The position numbers were made by a program, and so were the translations under genes. Under the pieces are notes generated by a model. That model was not told where the DNA came from and searched no databases. It saw only the letters and a list, made by a program, of their open reading frames with translations. A DNA stretch of 64,000 nucleotides from Variovorax guangxiensis (GTDB lineage Bacteria; Pseudomonadota; Gammaproteobacteria; Burkholderiales; Burkholderiaceae_C), in the NCBI RefSeq assembly GCF_003952165.1, contig NZ_RXFT01000005.1, positions 124,001 through 188,000 on the forward strand, in the 5' to 3' direction. This document shows, in pieces, positions 30,127 to 38,934 of this stretch. Position 1 is the first letter of the stretch; every line of letters begins with the position of its first letter.

Positions 30127-32462
30127 GATGCTGCGTGCTCCAGGGATGGTTGAACTGCAAGGTCCGCGCCTGTCGAGGGCCGGACGCCGAAGTGGTGCAG
30201 CACGTTGCGCAGCAGCCCTTCGAACGAGGGGTCGGCGCCGAGCACCCAGCTCGCGCCGACGGCGCCTGCGTTGAACACGCGGCCGCCTTGCGGGCGCTCC
30301 CAATAGATCATCTCGGCCGAGAGCCCGCCAAGCGAATCGGTCGGCTGCGAGTAGTAGTCGAGGTAGGCATCGAGGCGCCCGGGGTGCTGCCTGCGCCCCT
30401 CGGCAATGACCTGGATGCCGCGCTGCGGCTCGGGCAGCCTTTCACCGGCGGGCAGCCTGCGCGTCATGCGGTTCAGCGTCGCGACGCTCAGGTCCCATTC
30501 GTGGCCGATGGCGCGCGGCAAGCCACCGCCCGGCGCGTGGCCGAAAGTGGCGCCTTCAGTCAGCCCCAGCGGATGCGGCTGGGTGAACAGGAAGTGCTCC
30601 GGCCGCGTCGCGTGGTACACGCCGAAGTCGTCGCCGTCGGCAAAGGCCCAGCCCGCCGATTCCAGCCCGATGAGCTCGGCGCACGAGCGCCCCGCCTGCC
30701 TGAACTGGCCGCCGCGCGCCCAGTCCTGCGAGTGGTACTGCTCGCCGTAGGGGCCGGCGGGCGGGCGCAACTCGACCGACTCCGCGCCGTCCTCGTCGCC
30801 GGGGCCGCGCACCTTGCGCTGCTCCATCACCGTGCATTCCTCGTCGTAGCTCACGCGCAGGTACATGGTGTTGCCCGACAGCACGATGGCGGTACCGCCG
30901 TTCGACAGGTAGTCGTCGAGCCCGTCGCACGCCGGCAGCGACCAGTATTCGCTGTGGCCGTTGATGAAGACCGTCTTGTAGGCCTTCAGCAGGCCCGGAT
31001 CGCGGTGCAGGTCGAGGTCGCTCGCCACGTCGTAGTCGTAGCCGCAGCGATCGAGCCACACGTGCAGGCGGCGCTCCAGCCGGGTCCACTGGCTGAAGCC
31101 GGCATCGGCCGGGTCGTACAGCGCATTGGGGCTGGCGTTGGGCCAGGGCATGCGCAGGCCCACCTGGTAGGTGGGCTGGCCGCCGCGGTGGTAGGTGTAG
31201 CTGCAGAAGGCCGGCGCCTCGGGGTGGCTGTTCTCCAGGCCCGCCGAGCGGCGCGGCCACACCGGGTCGCTCGCGACGTTCTTCGCGAAGGGCGTGGCCG
31301 CGTAGGCCAGCCAGCTGTTGGTGGCGCACAGCACCAGCACCGGCGCGGGAGCACGATTCGCGGCGCGGCGCACGATGAAGGCGATGTCGTATTCGGCGGG
31401 CCGGCCCTCGAGCGTGAAGCTCACGCGGCCCACGTACACGCCGGACTTCGCATCCGGCGGAATGCGGAAGGCATGGCTCTCGGGCCAGCGGCAGTCGTAG
31501 AGATCGTCGCTCGCCAACCGCAGGCCGTGGCCGCGCGTGGGGTCGGTGAGCGGGTCGTAGCCCTCGTCGGAAAACTCGTTCACGCGACTCGGCTCGAAAG
31601 CCGGGCCGACGATCATCCAGGTGCCGTGGTTGACGATGCGGCCGGTGCGCTGGTGGCCGCTGGCATCGGCCACCACCTCGCCGCGCTCCTCGCGCAAGGG
31701 CCAGCAGGCGAGCACGGCGCGGCCGCGCGGCGTGTGCAGGCCGCGGTCGGCGAAGCGCGCGCGCACCTCGTCCGGCCGCAGCGCCTGCGAGTAGATCGCG
31801 GGCATGGCGATGTCGCCTTCGAGGAACGCATCCGCCAGGCCGTCGATGCCGCTGCTGCCCAGGCGCAGCGGCGCACGACCCGGCTGCATCGGGCCGTCGA
31901 AGCGGCCGCGCGCGACCGCCTCGCCGTCGAGCCACAGCACCGTCTCGCTGCCGTCCCACGTCGCGACGATGTGGTGCCAGCGCCTCGGCTGCAGCGTGCC
32001 GCCCGAGAGCTGACCCTCGGTCCGGAACGCCGCGCCATCGCCCAGATAGAACACCGCGCGTCCGTCCTCGTCGACGAAGAGCCCGTAGCCGCAGGCGCCC
32101 GGCAGGTCGAACTGCCCGATCACGCTCTGGCGCGTGCCCACGCTCCACACCTGCACCCAGCACTCGAGCGCGAGCGAGCGCAGCGGCTGGTCGAGGCCGC
32201 GCTCGATGCGCACATAGGAGCCGGGGTGGATCGGATGCGCGCGCGGCGCGGAAGGCTCGAAGCTGTGCAGCACCGTGTCGGCGGTGCGGCCCTCTGTGTC
32301 GGGGCCCAGCCGGCATACCGAGAGCGTGTAGGGCACGTCGCTGCTGATGTGGAAGCGCACCACCTCGCCGGCGGCCACGCTCTTGCGGTCGGTGTAGCCG
32401 TGCACGCCGGGCACCCGCAGGCTGCGGTGGGGCGGAAGGGCTTTCTGCTGCTGCATCGTCAT
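30123..32462 (-). CDS. N,N-dimethylformamidase large-subunit-like protein
   Basis: A 779-residue protein built like the large subunit of N,N-dimethylformamidase: an N-terminal beta domain, a LamG/concanavalin-like insert (about 95-230, RRWHHIVATWDGSETVLWLDGE) and a glutaminase-like core (about 310-760). DMFase is known to use a mononuclear iron bound by two Tyr and one Glu; Y387, Y424 (SYTYHRGG) and E505 (GHSEYWS) are the candidates, and the Y424-E505 spacing equals that of the enzyme as I recall it. The DMFase small subunit is not in the window. It is coupled by ATGA overlaps to the aminotransferase and the permease. Confidence 0.82.
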   Translation of the reverse strand: MTMQQQKALPPHRSLRVPGVHGYTDRKSVAAGEVVRFHISSDVPYTLSVCRLGPDTEGRTADTVLHSFEPSAPRAHPIHPGSYVRIERGLDQPLRSLALECWVQVWSVGTRQSVIGQFDLPGACGYGLFVDEDGRAVFYLGDGAAFRTEGQLSGGTLQPRRWHHIVATWDGSETVLWLDGEAVARGRFDGPMQPGRAPLRLGSSGIDGLADAFLEGDIAMPAIYSQALRPDEVRARFADRGLHTPRGRAVLACWPLREERGEVVADASGHQRTGRIVNHGTWMIVGPAFEPSRVNEFSDEGYDPLTDPTRGHGLRLASDDLYDCRWPESHAFRIPPDAKSGVYVGRVSFTLEGRPAEYDIAFIVRRAANRAPAPVLVLCATNSWLAYAATPFAKNVASDPVWPRRSAGLENSHPEAPAFCSYTYHRGGQPTYQVGLRMPWPNASPNALYDPADAGFSQWTRLERRLHVWLDRCGYDYDVASDLDLHRDPGLLKAYKTVFINGHSEYWSLPACDGLDDYLSNGGTAIVLSGNTMYLRVSYDEECTVMEQRKVRGPGDEDGAESVELRPPAGPYGEQYHSQDWARGGQFRQAGRSCAELIGLESAGWAFADGDDFGVYHATRPEHFLFTQPHPLGLTEGATFGHAPGGGLPRAIGHEWDLSVATLNRMTRRLPAGERLPEPQRGIQVIAEGRRQHPGRLDAYLDYYSQPTDSLGGLSAEMIYWERPQGGRVFNAGAVGASWVLGADPSFEGLLRNVLHHFGVRPSTGADLAVQPSLEHAAS

Positions 32463-33871
32463 GCCGCGGTGGCCAGGCCCTTGGCCGCGATCTCGTCGGC
32501 CAGTCCGCGCAGCGAGCGTTCGAGCAGTTCCGCGAGTTCGTCGATCTCGGCGGGCGTGATGGTCAGCGGCGGCGTGATCATCTGGAAGTCGCCGAAGGCG
32601 CCCAGGTTGGCGCGCCGGTTGTACAGCGCGATGCCGTGCTTCAGACCGTGCTCGGTGAGCCGCGCCGGCGCGTTGAAGCTTGCCGGCAGCTGCCGCTTGG
32701 TAGTCTTGTCGGCCACGATCTCGATGGCGGTGAAGAGCCCCTTGCCGCGCACGTCGCCCACGATGGGCGAGCGCTCCGCCACCTCGCGCAGTCGCGCCAT
32801 CAGCAGCTCGCCCATGTCGCGTGCACGGCTCACGAGGTCTTGCTCGATCACCTCGCCGAGCACCGCGTTCGCCACCGCGCACGACAGCGGGTTGGTGAAG
32901 TAGGTGTGGCCGTGCACGAAGCCGCCGCTGCCCGCCACCGCATCGACGATGCGCTCGGGCGCCAGCAGCGCGCCCAACGGCGTGTAGCCCGCGGCCAGCC
33001 CCTTGGCCAGCGTGACGAGGTCGGGCCGCGCGCCGGCCCAGTGGTGCGCCGCGAGAAAGGCGCCGGTGCGGCCCGCGCCGCTCATGATCTCGTCGTAGAT
33101 CAGCAGCACGCCGTGCCGGTCGCAGATGGAACGCACGCGCTCGAAGTACGCGGCGGGCGCCACCGCCGCGCCGGTCGAGAGCCCGCCGATGGGCTCCATG
33201 ATGAAGGCCAGCACCGTGTCGGCGCCCTCGCGCACGATGGTGGTCTCCAGCTCGTCGGCGCAGGCCAGCGCATGGCTCTCGGCGGTATGGCCCGCGGGCA
33301 CGCGGTAGGACAGCGGCGCGCTCACCTTCGGCATCTCGCGCACCATCGGCCCGTAGATCGACTGCGTGTGCGCATCGCCCGTCACCGCCAGCGCGCCCAG
33401 CGTGGAGCCGTGGTAGCTCGGATTGCGCGAGATGACCTTGGCGCGCTTGGGCTGGCCCGTGACCACCGCGTACTGCCGCGCCAGCTTGATCGCCGACTCG
33501 TTGGCCTCGGAACCGCCCGAGACGAAGAAGGCGCGGTCGAAGCCCTCGCCCGCCAGCGCGCAGACGCGGTCGGCCAGTTCGATGCTCTGCTCGCTCTCGA
33601 AGAAGCGCGGATAGGCGAAGGTGACGCGCGCCGCCTGCTCCTGCATGGCGGCCAGCACGCGCGGATTGCCGTGGCCGATGTTGGCGACCACCGCGCCGGC
33701 CGTTGCATCCAGAAAGCGGTGCCCGCCCTCGTCCCACAGGTAGACGCCCTCGCCGCGCGCGATGCGCGGCGGCCGGGGGGAGCCCTTGGCGGCATAGAAG
33801 CCGAGCACGGAACCGCCCTTGGGCGTGTCGCCCACGGTACGGGGGGTTTTGTCTTCGGTCGAGGCACTCAT
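32459..33871 (-). CDS. Class III (omega-type) aminotransferase
   Basis: A 470-residue PLP enzyme of the class III aminotransferase family. FFVSGGSEANESAIKLAR binds PLP phosphate, LLIYDEIMSGAGRTG holds the Asp contacting the ring nitrogen, and LVTLAKGLAAGYTPLGA carries the Schiff-base Lys. It would transfer an amino group from an amine or omega-amino acid to an oxoacid. Starts at 33871 (MSAST) and 33886 (MDYLPMS) are both possible, with no strong ribosome site. It is first in the operon and divergent from the LysR regulator. Confidence 0.92.
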   Translation of the reverse strand: MSASTEDKTPRTVGDTPKGGSVLGFYAAKGSPRPPRIARGEGVYLWDEGGHRFLDATAGAVVANIGHGNPRVLAAMQEQAARVTFAYPRFFESEQSIELADRVCALAGEGFDRAFFVSGGSEANESAIKLARQYAVVTGQPKRAKVISRNPSYHGSTLGALAVTGDAHTQSIYGPMVREMPKVSAPLSYRVPAGHTAESHALACADELETTIVREGADTVLAFIMEPIGGLSTGAAVAPAAYFERVRSICDRHGVLLIYDEIMSGAGRTGAFLAAHHWAGARPDLVTLAKGLAAGYTPLGALLAPERIVDAVAGSGGFVHGHTYFTNPLSCAVANAVLGEVIEQDLVSRARDMGELLMARLREVAERSPIVGDVRGKGLFTAIEIVADKTTKRQLPASFNAPARLTEHGLKHGIALYNRRANLGAFGDFQMITPPLTITPAEIDELAELLERSLRGLADEIAAKGLATAA

Positions 33872-33930
33872 CGGTAGGTAATCCATTCGTTCGCAGCCCC
33901 GGACGATAGGCATGACAGGCCTTTGCGGGT

Positions 33931-33962
33931 AGACGTATGGCCCGATGAAGTGCTATACGTCT
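33931..33962. promoter_or_regulatory. Long perfect dyad, probable LysR operator
   Basis: AGACGTAT (33931-33938) and ATACGTCT (33955-33962) form a perfect eight-base inverted repeat with a 16-base centre, in the short gap between the divergent aminotransferase operon and its LysR regulator. The right arm overlaps the TATACG -10-like stretch just before the regulator's start, as expected for autoregulation. Confidence 0.7.
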
Positions 33963-33967
33963 GGCGC

Positions 33968-34885
33968 ATGAAGAACGCCCACGACCGGCTCGACCTGCTC
34001 CAGACCTTCATCCGCATCGGCGAGAGCGGATCGCTCAGCAAGGCGGCGCGATTGCTCGACACCACGCAGCCCACGGTGAGCCGCCGCCTGCTGGAGCTGG
34101 AGCGGCTGCTGGGCTGCAAGCTGGCGATCCGCAACACGGCCAATTTCTCGCTCACCGACGAAGGCCGCTCGCTGCTGGCCGAGGCGCACGACCTGACCGA
34201 CCGCTGGTCGGGCCTGTCGCAGCGGCTGCGCGGCGGCCAGAGCCGGCCCGAGGGCACGCTGCGCGTGATCGGCCCCTCCGGCTACGGCACGGGCTTCCTC
34301 ACCGACGCGGTGACCGACCTGCGCGCCGCGCATCCGCAGCTGCGCGTGGAGCTCACGCTGACCGACCGCGTGGTCGACCTGGCGGCCTCGGGCGCCGAAT
34401 GCTGGGTGTGCGTGGGCGAGGTGCGCGACCCGGGCCTCGTCTGCCGCACCGTGGGCCGCATGGAGCGGGTGCTGATCGCCACGCCCGAGCTGCTCGAGCG
34501 CACAGGCCCCGTCACGCTGGCACGGCTGCCGCAGGTGCCGTGCGTGGGCCTGATCCCGTACGTGACGGGCAACGTGCGGCTCATCGACCGCAGGGGCCGC
34601 TCACGCATCGTGGCGCTCGATACGCCCATCCGCACCGACAGCCTGCTCGCGAGCTACCGCGCGATTCTCAACAGCGCCGGCATCGGCGCGGCGGCGCCAT
34701 GGATGTGCCACGAGGACATGCAGGCCGGCCGCCTGAAGCGCGTGCTGCCCAACTGGTGGCTGGAGCCCATCGGCGTGCACGTCGCGCTGCCGCCGGGGCT
34801 GTACCGGCCGGCGCGGGTCACGGCCTTCGTCGAGGCGCTGCGGCGGCGCATGCATGCGCTGCCGGGGTTCCGGCCAGCTGACTAG
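33968..34885 (+). CDS. LysR-family transcriptional regulator
   Basis: A 305-residue LysR protein. The N-terminal winged helix (LLQTFIRIGESGSLSKAARL...TTQPTVSRRLLELE) is clear, followed by a linker helix and the two-lobed effector domain starting about residue 92 (GTLRVIGPSGYG). It is divergent from the aminotransferase/DMFase-like/MHS operon with a dyad between them and so very probably controls it. The ATG at 33968 has no ribosome site and lies nine bases after a TATACG stretch. Confidence 0.92.
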   Translation: MKNAHDRLDLLQTFIRIGESGSLSKAARLLDTTQPTVSRRLLELERLLGCKLAIRNTANFSLTDEGRSLLAEAHDLTDRWSGLSQRLRGGQSRPEGTLRVIGPSGYGTGFLTDAVTDLRAAHPQLRVELTLTDRVVDLAASGAECWVCVGEVRDPGLVCRTVGRMERVLIATPELLERTGPVTLARLPQVPCVGLIPYVTGNVRLIDRRGRSRIVALDTPIRTDSLLASYRAILNSAGIGAAAPWMCHEDMQAGRLKRVLPNWWLEPIGVHVALPPGLYRPARVTAFVEALRRRMHALPGFRPAD

Positions 34886-34891
34886 GGCCTG

Positions 34892-36598
34892 CTATCGCAT
34901 TAGCGCGACGACCGGATAGCGCCGCCACCCCGCCTCCGCATGCCGCCGCCCGTGCGTGAAGATGAAGCCCAGCACCGCCTTCGGGTCGGACAGCAGAGCG
35001 GGGTGCTCCGCTTTCCATTGCTCGAAGCGCTGCCTGAGCCCGGCTTCTTCCTCCAGCATGCGCAGCGCCGTGTCCTCGAAGACGTAGGCCGAGAAGTTCT
35101 CCTTCTTCTCCAGAACGCTGTTGAAGAAGCCCCAGCGGAAGAAGCTGTCGTGCGCGAGCGGCTCCAGCGTCTCGACCGCGTAGCGGGCACGCGGCTGGTC
35201 CAGCGAAACGAGGACGTCGCCCGCGCGCGCCTGGAAGGGCTCGGTGCCTTCGGTCAGCACCACCTCGTCGTGGAACATGTGGCCTTCGTAGGCACCGGGG
35301 CGCGAGGTCACGTCGCGGATGCGGTAGACGCGCGCCGCGTCGAAGAGCCGGTCTTCCTCGAGCCGCTGCAACTCGACGCCGTTCCACGCCAGCCGCTCGA
35401 TCGCCTCGCGCCATGCCTGGGGCACGAGATAGGCCTTCGACGCGGCGGCCGTCGCTTCCTCGACGCAGCGGTCGAAATGCACGATGTCCTTCTCCCACGG
35501 CCGGCTGCGGTCGTAGGCCAGGCGCTCGTAGCTGCCCAGCAGGCTGGGCGTGCGGACCGCGCTGTAGCCCTTGAAGCGCAGGCTCGCGGGCCGGCTGCGG
35601 TCGTTGCGCCAGGTCAGGGGCCAGCGCGCCTGCCGTGCGGCTTTCGCTTTTGCCTCGCGGCGCAGCTCCTGGATGCGCGCCGCGTTCGCGATGCTGAAGT
35701 CGAGCACCGTCTCCACCAGCGCCCGCATCGACGCCACGCGGTCGGCGAAGGGCTTGAGCATGTGGGTCTCCGGCATGAAGCCGATGGTGTGGTGCAGCGC
35801 GGCATAGCCGGTGGAAAAGCGCGGCGTGTCGAGGAAGTCCTCGATGCCGTCGTCGGGCGTCTCGGCCAGCAGGTTCATGTACGGACAGGTAGGCCAGCCG
35901 CGCCGCGCCATGCCGGCGTAGACGGCGGGCAGCATGTTCTCGCGCAGGAAGGCGCCGAGCCCGCCGCCGAGCTTGTCGGGCTGGGTCGGGATCAGCGTCA
36001 TGGTGTAGCTGTAGTCCGCGCCGTTGGAGGTGTGGGTGTCGACCATCACGTCCGGGTCCCAGGCGGTGAAGAAGCGGTTGAACACCTGCGCCGCAAGGCT
36101 GTCGCACTTGATGAAGTCGCGGTTCAAGTCCAGGTGCCGGCCGTTGCCGCGGAAGCCGAAGGACTCGGGCCCGAGCTGGTTGACGCGCGAAGTGTTCTGC
36201 CGGTCGATGCAGCCGTCCACGTTGTAGACCGGGATGAAGAGGAACACCGTGTCGCCCAGTGCCGCCAGCCTGTCGGGCTGCGTGCAGAAGTCGCGCACCA
36301 GCGCCATGCAGGTGTCGATGCCCTCGGGCTCGCCAGGGTGGATGCCGTTGTTGTTGAAGAACACCGGGCGGCCCTGCCGCTTGAGCGTTTCGCGGTCGAA
36401 CACGCCGTCGACGGTGACCACGCCCGCATGGATCGGGGCGCCGGTGTCCGAGGTGCCTATCTCGCCCCAGCGCAGCACGCCGGGGAAATCACTGGCCAGC
36501 CGCTCGTAGAAGGCGATGCATTCGGCCCAGGTGGTGGTCTGGTTGCCGTTGCCTGCTTCGAACGGCGTGACGTACGAGGTGTCCTGTGGAGCGGTCAT
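34892..36598 (-). CDS. M14-family zinc carboxypeptidase-like protein
   Basis: A 568-residue protein with an M14 metallopeptidase domain in the first half. Zinc ligands H87 and E90 (GIHPGEPEG) and H189 (DTHTS) are present. There is no signal peptide, so it is probably cytoplasmic. The C-terminal 250 residues form a second domain ([16 protein letters not shown] and onward) seen in large bacterial M14 proteins of unknown specificity. It converges with the LysR gene, six bases apart. A CTACTGTAG element lies 10-18 bases before the ATG. Confidence 0.87.
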   Translation of the reverse strand: MTAPQDTSYVTPFEAGNGNQTTTWAECIAFYERLASDFPGVLRWGEIGTSDTGAPIHAGVVTVDGVFDRETLKRQGRPVFFNNNGIHPGEPEGIDTCMALVRDFCTQPDRLAALGDTVFLFIPVYNVDGCIDRQNTSRVNQLGPESFGFRGNGRHLDLNRDFIKCDSLAAQVFNRFFTAWDPDVMVDTHTSNGADYSYTMTLIPTQPDKLGGGLGAFLRENMLPAVYAGMARRGWPTCPYMNLLAETPDDGIEDFLDTPRFSTGYAALHHTIGFMPETHMLKPFADRVASMRALVETVLDFSIANAARIQELRREAKAKAARQARWPLTWRNDRSRPASLRFKGYSAVRTPSLLGSYERLAYDRSRPWEKDIVHFDRCVEEATAAASKAYLVPQAWREAIERLAWNGVELQRLEEDRLFDAARVYRIRDVTSRPGAYEGHMFHDEVVLTEGTEPFQARAGDVLVSLDQPRARYAVETLEPLAHDSFFRWGFFNSVLEKKENFSAYVFEDTALRMLEEEAGLRQRFEQWKAEHPALLSDPKAVLGFIFTHGRRHAEAGWRRYPVVALMR

Positions 36599-36702
36599 GG
36601 GAAGAAGGCTACAGTAGTCGCCCCTCCCGGTCATCGAGCCCTTCTTTCTTCAAAAGAGCCAGACAAGGCCGCAAGCAATACATATTCATTCAAGGAAACG
36701 AC

Positions 36703-37416
36703 ATGGGCGCCCAGTGGAAAGCCAAGCACAAGGACATCGCCGCCAACGCCAAGGGCCGGCTGTTCGGCAAGCTCGTCAAGGAAATCGTGGTGGCCGCGCG
36801 CAACGGCGCCGATCCTGCCTCCAACTCGCGCCTGCGGCTGGCGGTGGAGCAGGCCCGCAAGGCCTCGATGCCCAAGGAAACGCTCGACCGCGCCATCAAG
36901 AAAGGCGCGGGCCTGACGGGTGAATCGGTCAACTACGAGCACGTGATCTACGAAGGCTTCGCGCCGCACCGCGTGGCGGTGATGGTCGAATGCCTCACCG
37001 ACAACGTGAACCGCACAGCGCCCGAGATGCGCGTGCTCTTCCGCAAGGGCCAGCTCGGCACCTCGGGCTCGGTGTCCTGGGACTTCGACCACGTCGGCAT
37101 GATCGAGGCCGAGCCCGCCCGCCCCGACGCCGACCCCGAAGTGGCCGCCATCGAAGCCGGCGCGCAGGACTTCGAACCGGCCGGCGAGGACCACCCCGCC
37201 GTCTTCCTCACCGACCCCACCGACCTCGACCTCGTGAGCCGCGCCCTGCCCGCGCAAGGCTTCACCGTGCTGTCGGCCAAGCTGGGCTACAAGCCGAAGA
37301 ACCCCGTCGATCCGGCGAGCCTGAGCGCCGAGGCGCTGGAGGAAGTCGAAACCTTCCTCGCTGCCATCGACGCGAACGACGACGTGCAGAACGTGTACGT
37401 GGGGCTGGCGGGCTGA
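36703..37416 (+). CDS. YebC/PmpR-family protein (YeeN type)
   Basis: A 237-residue YebC-family protein. The opening [20 protein letters not shown] lacks the classical MAGHSKWANIKHRK start and is closer to the YeeN subgroup. [29 protein letters not shown] and the middle ALMVE-like core ([22 protein letters not shown]) follow. Family members act as transcriptional regulators or, as shown for YebC and TACO1 types, help ribosomes at proline stretches. AAGGAAA precedes the ATG by four bases. Confidence 0.92.
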   Translation: MGAQWKAKHKDIAANAKGRLFGKLVKEIVVAARNGADPASNSRLRLAVEQARKASMPKETLDRAIKKGAGLTGESVNYEHVIYEGFAPHRVAVMVECLTDNVNRTAPEMRVLFRKGQLGTSGSVSWDFDHVGMIEAEPARPDADPEVAAIEAGAQDFEPAGEDHPAVFLTDPTDLDLVSRALPAQGFTVLSAKLGYKPKNPVDPASLSAEALEEVETFLAAIDANDDVQNVYVGLAG

Positions 37417-37421
37417 GCCCC

Positions 37422-37829
37422 ATGCCGCGCATGCTTTCCGGCAGGTGCCTGTGCGGCGCCGTCCACTACGCGGTGGCGGACGAGTTCACCTATTCGCTCA
37501 ACTGCCACTGCGCCGATTGCCGCCGCGCGACCGGCTCGGCCTTCAAGCCCTTCGCGGGCATCGAGCGAAGCAAGTTCGCGATCACGCAGGGCGAAGACGG
37601 CATCACGGTCTACGGCAAGCCGGACGCGGGCGACCTGCACTGCGCGAAATGCGGCTCGCTGCTGTGCTCGGTGGTGCGCGACGGGCAGTACGTGCACGTC
37701 ACGCTGGGCACGCTGGTCGACGCGCCCTCCATCCGCCCGGGCGCGCACATCTTCGTGGGCTCCAAGGCGCCGTGGTTCACCATCACCGACGACCTGCCGC
37801 AGCACCAGGGCCACGCCGGCGAAAGCTGA
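37422..37829 (+). CDS. GFA (glutathione-dependent formaldehyde-activating-like) protein
   Basis: A 135-residue protein of the GFA/Mss4-like zinc fold. Cysteines C9, C11, C28, C30, C33, C74, C77 and C82 provide the two metal-binding clusters (GRCLCGAVHY, CHCADCRRATGSAF, CAKCGSLL). Despite the name, most family members have no proven formaldehyde activity. It starts five bases after the yebC stop and is likely cotranscribed. Confidence 0.9.
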   Translation: MPRMLSGRCLCGAVHYAVADEFTYSLNCHCADCRRATGSAFKPFAGIERSKFAITQGEDGITVYGKPDAGDLHCAKCGSLLCSVVRDGQYVHVTLGTLVDAPSIRPGAHIFVGSKAPWFTITDDLPQHQGHAGES

Positions 37830-37856
37830 GCGCGGCGAGAGGATGCCGGCCGGGCT

Positions 37857-38870
37857 TCAGCCGGCGGTTCCCGGCTGGCGGGCGCGAAATTCTCCCGGCG
37901 TCATTCCCTCGATCCGCCGGAAGTGCCGGTTGAAGTTCGAGACGTTGTTGAAGCCCACCTCGTAGCAGATGCTGCTCACGTGCTGGCGCGTCGTTGCCAG
38001 CAGCCGGCAGGCCCTGGCCACGCGCAGGCCGATCACGAAGTCGGTGAAGGTCTGACCGGTGGTGCGGCGGAAGCTGCGCGAGAAGGCGTTCTCGCGCATG
38101 CCCACGATCGCGCCAACATCGGCAAGCGAGAGGTCTTCGGCGTAGTTGTCGCGGATGTGGTCGATCGCCTTGCACATGCGCAGCGCGCGGGCGTCCTCGC
38201 CCAGGCCTTCGCCGGCCAGCGCGACGCCGGAGAGCACGCGGTAGTCGCGCCACTGCGCGAGTTCGTTCAGCAGCGCGGCGAATTCGGCAAAGCGCGCGAG
38301 GCCGCTCGACGCCTCCACGCGGCGCAGACGCGCGATGGTGCCCGCTTCCAGGCCGACGAACCGCACGCCCAGCCGCGCCCGGGCCAGCAGCGGCCCTGCG
38401 TCGGCGAGTTCCGGGAAGAGCGCCATGCCGCGCTTGAGCGGCTCGTCGCCGAAGCGCAGCACCAATCCATCCGTGGAGCCGCTGCCCGGCAGCGCGCGAT
38501 GCTCGAACGCGAGGCTGCGCGGCAGCCGGGGCCCGAGCAGCACGACGGTGCCGGGTGCGAAGCTGTGGACCTCTTCGTCCCCGCCGCTGCCGATGCGCAG
38601 GCGTGCCGGCGCGGCGCCGATCAGGTGCAGCTCGTGGTCGTGCATGCAGCGCGTTGCGCTCGCGTGGGCCGCGGGCCCGGAGGCCGGCTCGCACCGGACC
38701 GTGGCGCAGATGTCGCCCGTTTCGCCAGCGCGAACCGGCGCGGGGGACACCGCCTTGCGCCATGCGGCCGCCTCGATGCCGCGCGCGCCATGCCGCCGTG
38801 CCGGCGACAGGGGTCGCGCGGCTTTCGCGTGCGGATGCGGATGCGCGTGTGGAACGGAAGCGGGTGTCAT
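37857..38870 (-). CDS. AraC-family transcriptional regulator
   Basis: A 337-residue regulator. The last 100 residues form two helix-turn-helix units (EDLSLADVGAIVGMRENAFSRSFRRTTG and VSSICYEVGFNNVSNFNRHFRRIEGMTPGEFR). The N-terminal two thirds form a cupin-like sensing domain (LHLIGAAPARLRIG, VHSFAPGTVVLLGPRLPRSL) as in AraC proteins bound to sugar operons. It lies 64 bases downstream of the gluconate kinase gene on the same strand. The ATG at 38870 has no visible ribosome site; a His-rich stretch (HAHPHPH) follows it. Confidence 0.85.
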   Translation of the reverse strand: MTPASVPHAHPHPHAKAARPLSPARRHGARGIEAAAWRKAVSPAPVRAGETGDICATVRCEPASGPAAHASATRCMHDHELHLIGAAPARLRIGSGGDEEVHSFAPGTVVLLGPRLPRSLAFEHRALPGSGSTDGLVLRFGDEPLKRGMALFPELADAGPLLARARLGVRFVGLEAGTIARLRRVEASSGLARFAEFAALLNELAQWRDYRVLSGVALAGEGLGEDARALRMCKAIDHIRDNYAEDLSLADVGAIVGMRENAFSRSFRRTTGQTFTDFVIGLRVARACRLLATTRQHVSSICYEVGFNNVSNFNRHFRRIEGMTPGEFRARQPGTAG

Positions 38871-38934
38871 CGTGTTCAGCAAGACCGGTTTTCCTTCAGC
38901 AAATCTCCGGGGGACAACGACGACCGGCAGGCCG

